Below are positions 26,088-35,056 of a DNA stretch of 64,000 bases, piece after piece (the first letter of the stretch is position 1; the number at the start of each line of letters is the position of its first letter). This DNA comes from Alteraurantiacibacter aquimixticola (GTDB lineage: Bacteria > Pseudomonadota > Alphaproteobacteria > Sphingomonadales > Sphingomonadaceae). Where the stretch lies: assembly GCF_004965515.1 (NCBI RefSeq), contig NZ_SSHH01000001.1:623280-687279 (forward strand), in the 5' to 3' direction. Under the pieces are notes generated by a model. The model was not told the origin of the DNA, searched no databases, and saw nothing but the letters and a program-made list of their open reading frames with translations. The position numbers and the translations under genes were made by a program.

Positions 26088-27487
26088 TGCGAAGCCAGCT
26101 CGGTCAGGAGCACGCGGTAATATTCGAGGCTGCGGCCGATATTGGCGAGCGGCACACGTTCGTTGAGGCCGTGCGCATATTCGTCGCTCTCGCGCATGAA
26201 TGTTCCGCTCGCCCCGTAGCTCGGCACGCCCAGCGCGCGGTACCACATCGAATCCGATGCGCCCGATGACTGGGAGGCGAGAACAGGCACCTCGCCGAAG
26301 GCGGCGTGGATCGCCCGCGTCACCGCGCCGACAAATTCCGCATCATAGGGCGAGGCGGGGGCGGCGACGACATATTCGGGATTGATCTCGCGTATGGTCA
26401 TCGCCGGCTCGTCCGCCACGCGGGAAAGCTCGGCCATGATCTCTTCCTTCGGGTGGCCGGGGAAGATGCGGCAATTGACATAGGCGGTCGCGCGCTGCGG
26501 CAGCGCGTTGAGCGCATGGCCCGCCTCGACCTGTGTCGGCACGCAGGTGGTCCCGATCCGGCCGATATAGGCAGGATTGCCGCGCAGCACGGCGACGGCC
26601 GCCTTGTCGGCGGGATCGGCGGCGAAGGCGCGCATGGCGGCGGCCAGCAGCGGGTCGGATTCGAACTGCGCTGCTTTGGTGAAATAGTCGCGCGTGATGT
26701 CGTTCAGCTCGGGCGTGAAGCGATGGGCGCCGATGCGGGCGAGTGCGGCGGAGAGCTGGACGATGGCATTGTCGTCGCGCGGGGCGGAGCTGTGGCCGCC
26801 GGGATTGGTCACTTCCAGCTCGAAATCGGCATAGGTCTTTTCGGCACCCTGCCAGCTCCAGTAGCTGGGTTCGCCCGTTTCTTCATCCAGCGTGCCCGAT
26901 GCTCCGTCGACGTTCAGCACCAACTGCGCATCGCGCAGCCGCTCTGCGATCATGGCGGAGGTGATCATCGTGGTCTCCTCGTCGCCCGAGAAAGCCAGCA
27001 CGATGCTGCGTTCCGGCACGAAGTTCGCTTGGCGCAGCTCCATCACGGCGACCATGGCCTGCACGGCATCGAACTTGGTATCGCTCGCGCCGCGCCCGAA
27101 GAGGTAGCCATCCGCCAGCACGGGCGTGAAGGGATCGCGCTCCCAATCCTCGGGCTTGGCTTCCACCACGTCCATATGCGCAGAGAGCACGATCGGGCCG
27201 AGCGACGCGTCGCGGCCCTGCCAGGTGGCGATGAAATAGGCGGTGTCGTCGACCGGGACGATCTCGATCTCGTCCGCGCTCCAGCCTGCATAGAGCAGCG
27301 CATCGCGGAACAGTTCGGCGACCTTGCCGGTCTCGTTCCCCTCGCCGCGGACCGAGCGCAAGGAGATCGCCGCGCTGGTGAGGTCTACGACACGCTGTTC
27401 CTGCGAAGTGAAATCGCGCGCTTGGGCAATGGCGGGAGATGCGGATACCGTTGCCAGCAGCCCTGCCAGGCAAATCATTGAACGCAA
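26084..27487 (-). CDS. Secreted M20 family metallopeptidase
   Basis: A 467-residue dinuclear zinc peptidase with a signal peptide ending ASPAIAQ. Metal and catalytic motifs are VLSAHMDVVEA, GRGASDTKFD, FSGDEETT and a C-terminal EYAHGLNERV, with a dimerisation domain between (about 200-320). The ORF begins with TTG at 27487, seven bases after GGGGG; ATG at 27478 is the alternative. It is paired with a second secreted hydrolase, which suggests periplasmic peptide or acylated amino acid breakdown. Confidence 0.9.
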   Translation of the reverse strand: MRSMICLAGLLATVSASPAIAQARDFTSQEQRVVDLTSAAISLRSVRGEGNETGKVAELFRDALLYAGWSADEIEIVPVDDTAYFIATWQGRDASLGPIVLSAHMDVVEAKPEDWERDPFTPVLADGYLFGRGASDTKFDAVQAMVAVMELRQANFVPERSIVLAFSGDEETTMITSAMIAERLRDAQLVLNVDGASGTLDEETGEPSYWSWQGAEKTYADFELEVTNPGGHSSAPRDDNAIVQLSAALARIGAHRFTPELNDITRDYFTKAAQFESDPLLAAAMRAFAADPADKAAVAVLRGNPAYIGRIGTTCVPTQVEAGHALNALPQRATAYVNCRIFPGHPKEEIMAELSRVADEPAMTIREINPEYVVAAPASPYDAEFVGAVTRAIHAAFGEVPVLASQSSGASDSMWYRALGVPSYGASGTFMRESDEYAHGLNERVPLANIGRSLEYYRVLLTELASQ

Positions 27488-27638
27488 GTGCTGACCCCCT
27501 TGTCTGTCGGTTTGCGTCGCAGGCTATGCCAGTCATTCGCAGGAGACAATCGAAACCACTGTGGAAAGGCGAACGCGCGGGGGCCAAGCGGCCCGTCGGT
27601 TCGCAGCATGCGGCACCGGCTGTTTCAAAAGCGGGAAA

Positions 27639-27714
<76 letters not shown>

Positions 27715-27771
27715 GTACCATGTCTTGCCCTGCCGCTGCTGCTTGCGGGCAGGAGGGAATGGCCCTTTGGC

Positions 27772-28641
27772 TCAAACCACGCCGAAGGTCCAGCCCTCTG
27801 TTCGGGCAATTTCGCTCGTCATGCCTTGCGGTGTCCACAGCTCCGGCCGGTGCGCGTTGGCGCGCAGCCAGGCGGCGGTCACCAGCGCATCGGCGGAATG
27901 GTCGTCCATCGGACCGGAAAGGCCCGTCGGCGCGCTGCCGAGATGGGTGAGGGCGGTGTCCAGCTCCTCGCCGCTGCGAATCTTGGCGCGCGAGGCGCTG
28001 CGTCCGGCGGCGATGGCAGCAAGCGCCGTGTATATCTCGACGATCACCGATCCGCCGGCGGGCAGGGGATCGATCGGCCATACGGGGACGCGGCCTTCCA
28101 GCCCATGCAGAACACGCATGCCCGTCAGGCTCGACTTGCCGACCTGCGCCGCGCCGACGAGGTTGAAGTTCGAATAGGGTTTGCAGCCCTGTTCCTGCTG
28201 CGCGAATTCGGTGACGCGAAAGCGCCCGCGGCCGCCCCCGAAGTGCTCCCCCTCGCGCCCGCCATGCCGCCGGAAGTAGCGTGAGGCGATGCGATGGTCG
28301 ACGAAGCTGCCAGCGCCAAGGTACTCATCCTGCTCGCACAAAGTATCGATCATGGCCCAGAGCGAGCGGGCGTCGGGCGGGCTCTCCTCCCAGCCGGGAA
28401 AGAAGGCGCCCTGGTCGGCAAAGGGCAGCGATATGCCGAGGTCGAGGCCGACGAGGCTGTTCGCAGGCAGTTCCTCCGTCAGCAGCGCCAGCACTTCGGG
28501 GCGAGACCAGCCGCCGGGCATGCGGGCCAGCACCGGCGCGCCGCCTTCGCGATGCGCCACGGCGATGGCGATGCTCTTGTGCCGCGCGCCTTTTGCGCCC
28601 GACCAGTCTATCGCCACGAAATGCTCGAAATGGTCAGCCAA
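27772..28641 (-). CDS. Hypothetical protein, RNase H-like (DUF429-type) fold suspected
   Basis: About 289 residues starting LADHFEHFVAIDWSGAKG. The AIDWSGA strand, the GLDLGISLPF strand and a late acidic DDHSADALVTAAW helix are the spacing of an RNase H/actin-like fold as in DUF429 proteins, where acidic residues could bind metal. No function is known. I chose TTG at 28641, which overlaps the rarA stop by 8 bases (TTGGCTGA), the same overlap seen elsewhere in the window; TTG at 28674 preceded by GAGG is the alternative. Downstream of rarA on the same strand. Confidence 0.7.
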   Translation of the reverse strand: MADHFEHFVAIDWSGAKGARHKSIAIAVAHREGGAPVLARMPGGWSRPEVLALLTEELPANSLVGLDLGISLPFADQGAFFPGWEESPPDARSLWAMIDTLCEQDEYLGAGSFVDHRIASRYFRRHGGREGEHFGGGRGRFRVTEFAQQEQGCKPYSNFNLVGAAQVGKSSLTGMRVLHGLEGRVPVWPIDPLPAGGSVIVEIYTALAAIAAGRSASRAKIRSGEELDTALTHLGSAPTGLSGPMDDHSADALVTAAWLRANAHRPELWTPQGMTSEIARTEGWTFGVV

Positions 28642-29953
28642 TGCGTTCGCCGCGAAGCTTGTCCCAATATTCAAGCCGCTTCCTCACCTCTCGCTCGAAG
28701 CCGCGCTCGACGGGGTCGTAGAAGCTCTGCGGTTCCATCTCCTCGGGCCAGTAATTGTCGCCCGAAAAGCCTTCCTCGGCGTCGTGGTCGTAAGTGTAGC
28801 CCGCGCCGTAGCCGACATCCTTCATCAGCTTGGTCGGCGCGTTGACGATATTCATCGGCGGCATCAGGCTGCCCGTGTCCCGGGCTGACTTCCACGCGGC
28901 CTTCTGCGCCTTGTAGGCGGCGTTCGATTTGGGCGCGGTGGCGAGGTAGATGCAGGCCTGCACCAGCGCCAGCTCGCCCTCAGGGCTGCCGAGGAACTGG
29001 TAGGCATCCTTCGCCGCCACGCATTGCGGCAACGCTTGCGGATCGGCCATGCCGATATCCTCCACTGCCATGCGGATCAGCCGCCGGGCGAGGAAGAGCG
29101 GCTCCTCTCCCGCCACCAGCATGCGCGCGAAGTAGTAGAGCGCCGCCTGCGGGTCCGACCCGCGTACGGCCTTGTGCAGGGCCGAAATGAGATTGTAATG
29201 CCCCTCGCGATCCTTGTCGTAAACGGCGACGCGGCGCTGGAGGAACTGGCCGAGCGCGGCGGGATCGAGCGGCTCGGGGATGTTCGCTGCGTAGAGCGTT
29301 TCGGACTGGTTGAGGAGGAAGCGACCGTCGCCGTCGGCCGACGCGATCAGCGCATCCTTCGCCTCCGGCGTGAGGGGGAGGGGACCTTCCAGCTCCTCCG
29401 CCCGGTCGAGCAATTGCCCCAGCGCTTCGGCATCGAGCCGGTGCAGGATCAGCACCTGTGCGCGGCTGAGCAGGGCGGCGTTCAATTCGAAACTCGGATT
29501 CTCGGTCGTCGCGCCGACCAGCGTCACCGCGCCGCTCTCGACGAAGGGCAGGAAGCTGTCCTGCTGTGCGCGGTTGAAGCGGTGGATCTCGTCCACGAAC
29601 AGCAAGGTGCGCTGGCCCGCCTTGCGCGCCGTCTCGGCGGCGGCGAACGCTTTCTTGAGGTCGGCAACGCCCGAGAACACCGCGCTCACTGCCTCGTAAC
29701 GCATGCCCACGGCGGCGGCGAGCAGCCGGGCGATGCTGGTCTTGCCCGTTCCCGGCGGCCCCCACAGCACCATGCTGGAGAGCTTTCCGGCCGCCACCAT
29801 CCGCCCGATCGCGCCTTCGGGTCCGGTCACATGGTCCTGCCCGATCACCTCCTCCAGCGAGCGCGGACGCAGCCGGTCGGCCAGCGGTGCATCGGCGGCT
29901 GGTTCATCGCTTGCAGCGGGCTGCGCGGGATCATCGGCAAAAAGGTCGCTCAT
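28634..29953 (-). CDS. rarA: Replication-associated recombination protein A (AAA+ ATPase)
   Basis: A 439-residue AAA+ clamp-loader-like ATPase (MgsA/RarA, WRNIP1 homologue) that acts at stalled replication forks. Walker A is GPPGTGKT (65-72), Walker B LLFVDEIHRFN, sensor 1 GATTENPSFELN, followed by the family's C-terminal tetramer domain. ATG at 29953 gives MSDLFADDPA; the longer frame to 30082 runs into non-coding sequence. The acidic, Ala-rich linker at 5-25 is variable in this family. Confidence 0.94.
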   Translation of the reverse strand: MSDLFADDPAQPAASDEPAADAPLADRLRPRSLEEVIGQDHVTGPEGAIGRMVAAGKLSSMVLWGPPGTGKTSIARLLAAAVGMRYEAVSAVFSGVADLKKAFAAAETARKAGQRTLLFVDEIHRFNRAQQDSFLPFVESGAVTLVGATTENPSFELNAALLSRAQVLILHRLDAEALGQLLDRAEELEGPLPLTPEAKDALIASADGDGRFLLNQSETLYAANIPEPLDPAALGQFLQRRVAVYDKDREGHYNLISALHKAVRGSDPQAALYYFARMLVAGEEPLFLARRLIRMAVEDIGMADPQALPQCVAAKDAYQFLGSPEGELALVQACIYLATAPKSNAAYKAQKAAWKSARDTGSLMPPMNIVNAPTKLMKDVGYGAGYTYDHDAEEGFSGDNYWPEEMEPQSFYDPVERGFEREVRKRLEYWDKLRGERIG

Positions 29954-30043
29954 CGCCCCAGCAGATAGGGGGGAAGGGCGTGGATTGCCAAGCGCAGAGC
30001 GAAGGCGCATTCTTCTTGGCGGGTCATAAGGGGAGTTTTGGCG

Positions 30044-30505
30044 ATGAATGAGGGGATGAGGACGGACAAGGCACCATGGCATATCTGGGTGGTCGGCGTG
30101 CTGGCGCTGCTGTTCACGGCCTTCGGGGCCTATGACTACATCATGTCGCAGACGGGCAATCTGGCCTATATGGAAGCCGCAGTGGAACCCTATGGCATTC
30201 CTGCCGAAGTTGCCGTTGCCTATTTCTCCAGCTTCCCGGTCTGGGTCGATGTCGCTTGGGCCATCGGTGTGTGGTTAGCTGTCGCGGGGTCGGTGCTGAT
30301 CCTGCTGCGCAACCGCTTCGCCTATCCGGTTTTCGTCGTGTCGCTGGCGGGCATGGCGGTCTCCAACGCGTGGGCTATGTCGAACCCGGTTCCGGGGATG
30401 ACCGACACTACCGCAACCACCGTGGCAGTGGCCGTCGTGGTGGCAATCATGATCTCGCTGACGCTCTATGCCCGCGCGATGGTCCGCCGCGGCGTGCTAC
30501 GCTGA
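30044..30505 (+). CDS. Small four-helix membrane protein, unknown
   Basis: A 153-residue inner-membrane protein with four hydrophobic segments (about 14-35, 64-90, 95-115, 125-148). The first loop contains the motif N-L-A-Y-M-E-A-A, similar to small alphaproteobacterial membrane proteins annotated as sugar transporter-like, but no transport role is shown. ATG at 30044 follows GGGGAG eight bases before it; TTG at 30038 is also in frame. Its end overlaps the convergent glycosyltransferase by 9 bases. Confidence 0.75.
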   Translation: MNEGMRTDKAPWHIWVVGVLALLFTAFGAYDYIMSQTGNLAYMEAAVEPYGIPAEVAVAYFSSFPVWVDVAWAIGVWLAVAGSVLILLRNRFAYPVFVVSLAGMAVSNAWAMSNPVPGMTDTTATTVAVAVVVAIMISLTLYARAMVRRGVLR

Positions 30506-31657
30506 AACGGCTTCCTCATTGGCGGTGACGAGGCGGATATAGGCCTCTGCCACCGCCGAATTGATCGCATCCCATGAGTAATCGCGGCTGCGCAATTCGC
30601 CCGCCGCGCCATGTTCCTTGCGCAGGGCGTCGTTGCGGCAATAGGCCTCCACCACATCGGCAAAGTCGCCGATCCGGCCGGGTTCGACCAGCCGTCCGGT
30701 CTCGCCATCGGCCACAAGGCTGGTGCTGCCCGTGGCGCGCGCGGCGACGACCGGGATGCCGCAGGCCATGGCTTCGAGAGTAACATTGCCGAACGTCTCG
30801 GTAACCGAGGGGTTGAGCAGCATGTCCATGCAAGCGACGGCGCGGCCCAAATCCGCCCCGCGCTGGAACCCGGCGAAAACGGCATCGGGCACGTTCTGGG
30901 AGAAGAACTCATGCGCGGGGCCTTCGCCCACCACCAGCACCTTGTGTTTGACGTCGCGCTTGCGCAGTTCGGCGATCGTCTCCGAAAAGACGTCCAGCCC
31001 CTTTTCCATCACCAGCCTTCCGAGGAAGCCCACCGCCACCTCGTCATCGGCAATCCCCAGCTCGCGCCGCCATGCAAGGTCGCGGCGCGAGGGATCGAAG
31101 ATCTCGCGGTCCACGCCGCGCGACCAGATGGAGATATCGTCATTCATCCCCTGCTCGCGCAGCACGGCCGCCATGCTCTCCGACGGGGCGACAAGCGCGT
31201 CGCAGCGCTGGTAGAAGCGGCGCAGTAGCGCGACCGCCACGGGCTCGAGGAAGGCCATGCCGTAGTAGCGGGGATAAGTCTCGAACCGCGTATGGACGGA
31301 GGCGAGGATCGGCACCTCGCGTTCCTTCGCCCAGGTCACCGCGCGATGGCCGGCGATATCGGGGGAGGCGACATGCACGATATTCGGCACGAATTTTGCC
31401 AGGTCCTGCTTCACCTCTGCAGAGAGCGCCAGCGGCAGGCGATATTCGCCGCGGCCGGGAATCGGCAAATTGGGCAGGCCGATCAGCTCGCCCGCGCATT
31501 CGAAGGCGGGTTCCTCCACCTTCGGCGAATATACGCGCACGCGCGCGCCTTGCCGCAGCAGATAGTCAACCAGCCTGTTCAGTGCCTGGTTCGCACCATC
31601 GCGAACGTAGTTGTAGTTCCCGCTGAACAGGGCGACGCGAAGCTCGTCCATTTCCAT
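30497..31657 (-). CDS. GT4 family glycosyltransferase
   Basis: A 386-residue GT-B glycosyltransferase. It has the N-terminal acceptor domain (GNYNYVRDGANQALNRLVDYL), the linker VGFLGRLVMEKGLDVF and the donor E-x7-E site in ETFGNVTLEAMACGIPVVA. The N-terminal half resembles alpha-mannosyl or sulfoquinovosyl diacylglycerol transferases, so a glycolipid product is possible. No other envelope gene is adjacent. MEMDELRVALFSGNYNY is the standard start. Confidence 0.88.
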   Translation of the reverse strand: MEMDELRVALFSGNYNYVRDGANQALNRLVDYLLRQGARVRVYSPKVEEPAFECAGELIGLPNLPIPGRGEYRLPLALSAEVKQDLAKFVPNIVHVASPDIAGHRAVTWAKEREVPILASVHTRFETYPRYYGMAFLEPVAVALLRRFYQRCDALVAPSESMAAVLREQGMNDDISIWSRGVDREIFDPSRRDLAWRRELGIADDEVAVGFLGRLVMEKGLDVFSETIAELRKRDVKHKVLVVGEGPAHEFFSQNVPDAVFAGFQRGADLGRAVACMDMLLNPSVTETFGNVTLEAMACGIPVVAARATGSTSLVADGETGRLVEPGRIGDFADVVEAYCRNDALRKEHGAAGELRSRDYSWDAINSAVAEAYIRLVTANEEAVSA

Positions 31658-31706
31658 TAGCGACCCCTTAGGGCAGCTGACACGGATGTGAAAGAGCTTG
31701 CTTTTG

Positions 31707-31732
31707 GCTATTTAGCGTATTAGCTAAATAGC
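31707..31732. promoter_or_regulatory. SdpR-type operator: paired palindromes before sdpR
   Basis: Two 10-base palindromes, GCTATTTAGC (31707-31716) and GCTAAATAGC (31723-31732), are inverted copies of each other with a 6-base spacer. They end one base before the sdpR start codon. An ArsR-fold dimer would fit this symmetry, so autorepression is likely. No ribosome-binding box fits between the dyad and the ATG. Confidence 0.7.
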
Positions 31733-31733
31733 T

Positions 31734-32036
31734 ATGCATGATGTTTTCGATGCCTTGTCCCATCCGATCCGCCGCCAGGTGCTGGAGCTGCTGAAGAGCG
31801 GCGGCAAGACTGCGGGCGAGCTGGCGGACAATTTCCTGGTCTCCAAGCCGACCATGTCGGGCCATTTCGCCAAGCTGAAATCCGCCGGGCTGATCCTGGG
31901 CGAAAACCGGGGCGGGACGATCGTCTACACATTGAACATGTCCACACTGGAAGAGGCGGTGATGGGCTTCATGGGGCGCATGGGGATTTCCGGCGAGGCG
32001 CAGGGCGATGATGTTTCCGAAGGAGAAGTGGCATGA
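31734..32036 (+). CDS. sdpR: ArsR/SdpR-family autorepressor
   Basis: A 100-residue winged-helix repressor. It matches the SdpR pattern closely: MHDVFDALSHPIRRQVLELL, TAGELADNFLVSKPTMSGHFAKLKSAGLI as helix-turn-helix and a beta wing (GENRGGTIVYTLN). In Bacillus, SdpR is held at the membrane by SdpI when toxin SdpC is present. It overlaps sdpI by ATGA. The start codon touches the operator and has no Shine-Dalgarno box, so the mRNA may be leaderless. Confidence 0.88.
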   Translation: MHDVFDALSHPIRRQVLELLKSGGKTAGELADNFLVSKPTMSGHFAKLKSAGLILGENRGGTIVYTLNMSTLEEAVMGFMGRMGISGEAQGDDVSEGEVA

Positions 32037-32692
32037 AGGTCAGGGATTTGCTGGTTGTCTCGCTGCTGGTGGCAGCGGGTATGGTGGTATTCGCTTTCGT
32101 GGCGGAGGCGCGCATGGCCGATGGCGCGCAGCTTCCCATCCACTGGAATGCGGCGGGCCAGCCCGACCAGTTCGCCCCCGCGCTACAGGCGCTGCTGTTC
32201 CCGGCGGGCCTGCTGGTGCTGATCGCGCTGCTCTTTGCCGCCATCCCCTTCATGGAGCCGCTGCAGGAGAAGCTGGAAGGCTCCGCCCCGGTACTGCGCG
32301 TCAGCTGGATCGGCTTGATCGGACTGATGGTGCTGATCGAGGCGGTGATCGGCCTGCCCGCCTTCGGCATCACCCTGCCGGTCAATGCCATCATGCTCGG
32401 CAGTGGCGCCTTGCTGATACTGGTCGGCAATGCCCTGCCCAAGAGCCGTCCCGGCTTCTTCGTCGGCATCCGCACACCATGGACGATCACCGACACCGAT
32501 ATCTGGGTGGCGACGCATCGGCTGGGCGGCAAGCTCATGATGTTGGCTGGCGCAGCCATCGTGGTGGCGGCGCTGCTGCCGATCTCTCCCGAGGCGACCG
32601 CCATCGTGATGCTTACCGCGGTATTCGTCGCGGCGGGTATCCCGATCGCCTATAGCTGGTGGCTGTGGCGACAGAAGCAGGGTGCGGCCTGA
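32033..32692 (+). CDS. sdpI: SdpI-family membrane protein
   Basis: A 219-residue inner-membrane protein with six likely segments. It has an N-terminal DUF1648 part (LPIHWNAAGQPDQFAP) and the SdpI signature GFFVGIRTPWTITDTDIWVATHRLGG (about 145-170). In Bacillus this protein gives immunity to the SdpC killing factor and binds SdpR. No SdpC-like toxin gene is seen here, so it may serve as a general envelope-stress sensor. It is translationally coupled to sdpR. Confidence 0.87.
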   Translation: MKVRDLLVVSLLVAAGMVVFAFVAEARMADGAQLPIHWNAAGQPDQFAPALQALLFPAGLLVLIALLFAAIPFMEPLQEKLEGSAPVLRVSWIGLIGLMVLIEAVIGLPAFGITLPVNAIMLGSGALLILVGNALPKSRPGFFVGIRTPWTITDTDIWVATHRLGGKLMMLAGAAIVVAALLPISPEATAIVMLTAVFVAAGIPIAYSWWLWRQKQGAA

Positions 32693-32917
32693 GCCGTCAC
32701 TCCGCGCGGTGTGGCGAAATTGACGAAGTTGACAGTATGTCACCCTGGCTTTCGCGGAAAAACACCAATTATTCCGTGCACTTGCATATAAAAATGCGAA
32801 GTTGACACGTCGCGAAAAGGAAAACGCCGCGTTGGAACAGGATGCGTGACTGGTCATGCCCGCAAAGAGGCACGACCGGCACGCTGTAGGAAAGTTGTGG
32901 CTTAGGCCGTTTGGGCC
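32693..32917. repeat. Convergent gap with two CGAAGTTGACA direct repeats
   Basis: The 225-base gap between the ends of sdpI and typA holds CGAAGTTGACA twice (32724-32734 and 32797-32807), 73 bases apart. It also has the dyad TGAC-agtat-GTCA at 32730-32743, and a 9-pair hairpin GGTCATGCC/GGCACGACC (32852-32877) without a T tract. Nothing coding is seen. Confidence 0.5.
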
Positions 32918-34741
32918 TTACGCCGCCTGCGATGCCCGCTTGGCGCGCTTGCGCTCATGCGGGTCGAGATGGGCCTTGCGCAGGCGGATGGACTGGGGGG
33001 TGACCTCCACCATCTCGTCATCGTCGATATAGGCGATGGCCTGTTCCAGCGTCATCACACGCGGCGGGGTCAGGCGGATGCCTTCGTCCTTGCCGCTGGC
33101 GCGGAAGTTGGTCAGCTGCTTGGACTTCAGCGGGTTCACTTCCAGATCGTCCGGCTTGGCGTTCTCGCCGATGATCATGCCCTGATAGAGCTTGGTCTGC
33201 GGCTTGATGAACAGCTCGCCGCGTTCTTCCAGCGCATTGAGCGCATAGGCAACCGCTTCGCCATTTTCCATCGAGATCAGCACGCCGTTCTGGCGCCCTT
33301 CGATCGGGCCCTTGTGCGGGCCGTATTTCTCGAACAGGCGGTTCATGATGCCCGTGCCGCGCGTGTCGGACAGGAATTCGCCGTGATAGCCGATCAGGCC
33401 GCGCGAGGGGGCGGAGAAGGTGATGCGGGTCTTCCCCTGGCCGGACGGGCGCATCTCGGTCAGCTCGGCCTTGCGGCGCTGCATCTTCTCCACGACCGTG
33501 CCGGAGAATTCGTCATCGACGTCGATCACCACGGTCTCATAAGGCTCGGTACGCTGGCCGCCTTCTTCGCGGAACAGCACGCGCGGGCGTGAAATGCCCA
33601 GTTCGAAGCCTTCGCGGCGCATCGTCTCGATCAGCACGCCCAGCTGCAATTCGCCGCGGCCGGCGACTTCGAAGCTGTCCTTCTCGTCGCTTTCGGTGAC
33701 GCGGATGGCGACGTTCGATTCGGACTCGCGCATCAGGCGGTCGCGGATCATGCGGCTGGTCACCTTGTCGCCTTCGCGGCCCGCCAGCGGGCTGTCATTG
33801 ACCGAAAAGCGCATGGCGAGCGTCGGCGGGTCGATCGGCTGTGCGGCGATCGGCTCGCTCACGGCCGGATCGGCGATGGTGTTGGACACGGTCGCCTTTT
33901 CGAGGCCGGCGAGCGCGATGATGTCGCCCGCCTGCGCGCTTTCGACCGGAACACGCTCCAGCCCGCGGAAGGCGAGCACCTTGGTGGCGCGGCCCGCTTC
34001 GATGACCTTGCCGTCCGCATCCAGCGCGTGGATCGGATCGTTGACCGAGAGCGTGCCCGACTGGACACGGCCGGTCAGGATGCGGCCCATGAAGTTGTCG
34101 CGGTCGAGCAGCGTGGCGAGGAAGGTGAACTTGCCCGAGGGATCGAGGCCCGGTTCGGGCACATGGTCGACGATCTTCTGGAACAGCGGTTCCAGATTGC
34201 CCTCGCGCGCTTCCTGGTCATCGCTCGCATAGCCGTCGCGGCCCGAGGCGTAGAGTACGGGGAAGTCGAGCTGCTCGTCATTCGCATCGAGCGACACGAA
34301 CAGGTCGAATACCTCATCCAGCACTTCCTGCGGACGGCCATCGGGGCGGTCGATCTTGTTGACGACGACGATGGGCTTGAGGCCCAGTGACAGCGCCTTG
34401 CCGGTCACGAACTTGGTCTGCGGCATGGCGCCCTCGGCGCTGTCCACCAGCAGGATCACGCCGTCAACCATGGACAGGATACGCTCCACCTCGGCGCCGA
34501 AGTCGGCGTGTCCGGGCGTGTCGACGATATTGATGCGCGTGCCGTTCCACTCGACCGAGGTACACTTGGCCAGAATGGTGATGCCGCGCTCTTTCTCCAG
34601 GTCGCCGCTATCCATGGCGCGTTCTTCCACGCGCTGGTTTTCGCGGAAGGTGCCGGACTGGCGGAACAGCTGGTCGACAAGCGTGGTCTTACCGTGATCG
34701 ACGTGGGCGATGATCGCCACATTGCGCAAGGGCGAGGACAT
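32918..34741 (-). CDS. typA: Translational GTPase TypA/BipA
   Basis: A 607-residue ribosome-binding GTPase used in 50S assembly and stress growth. It shows G1 AHVDHGKT (12-19), switch [11 protein letters not shown]3 DTPGHADF and G4 NKID, then EF-G-like domains and the TypA-specific C-terminal domain ([18 protein letters not shown]). ATG at 34741 gives [19 protein letters not shown]; the extension to 34870 is not conserved. It stands alone on the minus strand. Confidence 0.96.
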   Translation of the reverse strand: MSSPLRNVAIIAHVDHGKTTLVDQLFRQSGTFRENQRVEERAMDSGDLEKERGITILAKCTSVEWNGTRINIVDTPGHADFGAEVERILSMVDGVILLVDSAEGAMPQTKFVTGKALSLGLKPIVVVNKIDRPDGRPQEVLDEVFDLFVSLDANDEQLDFPVLYASGRDGYASDDQEAREGNLEPLFQKIVDHVPEPGLDPSGKFTFLATLLDRDNFMGRILTGRVQSGTLSVNDPIHALDADGKVIEAGRATKVLAFRGLERVPVESAQAGDIIALAGLEKATVSNTIADPAVSEPIAAQPIDPPTLAMRFSVNDSPLAGREGDKVTSRMIRDRLMRESESNVAIRVTESDEKDSFEVAGRGELQLGVLIETMRREGFELGISRPRVLFREEGGQRTEPYETVVIDVDDEFSGTVVEKMQRRKAELTEMRPSGQGKTRITFSAPSRGLIGYHGEFLSDTRGTGIMNRLFEKYGPHKGPIEGRQNGVLISMENGEAVAYALNALEERGELFIKPQTKLYQGMIIGENAKPDDLEVNPLKSKQLTNFRASGKDEGIRLTPPRVMTLEQAIAYIDDDEMVEVTPQSIRLRKAHLDPHERKRAKRASQAA

Positions 34742-35056
34742 AGGAACAACCTTGGGATTAAGTGTGGGCAGGGGCACTGTTCGTGCTGCGCCTGCGAAAA
34801 TCCCGCGCCCTCTAGCGGAGGTGTCGCCCAATCGCAAGGTCGAAGCGCCATCGACAGGTGGCGGCGCCAAGTACTTACATCAGGGCAAATAATGTGGCGT
34901 TTTGGTTACAGGTGCAGTTTCATCTGCAACCGCGTGCAGGTCCGAGTAGCGCTTAACCATTGCGTAAACTATCGGGCCGCGACTATTTATATCCGTGAGA
35001 TCCGCGAGAAGCATTTGAAAAGCCGCGACGGATCGCGTGGGAGAATGGAGAAACAC
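34742..35056. other. Divergent gap between typA and TonB receptor
   Basis: A 315-base non-coding gap that must hold promoters for both genes. I see a weak hairpin, TGCAG/CTGCA with a 6-base loop near 34910-34930, and an A/T-rich TATTTATAT at about 34984. Neither gives a confident promoter. No ORF with protein-like composition is present. Confidence 0.4.
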
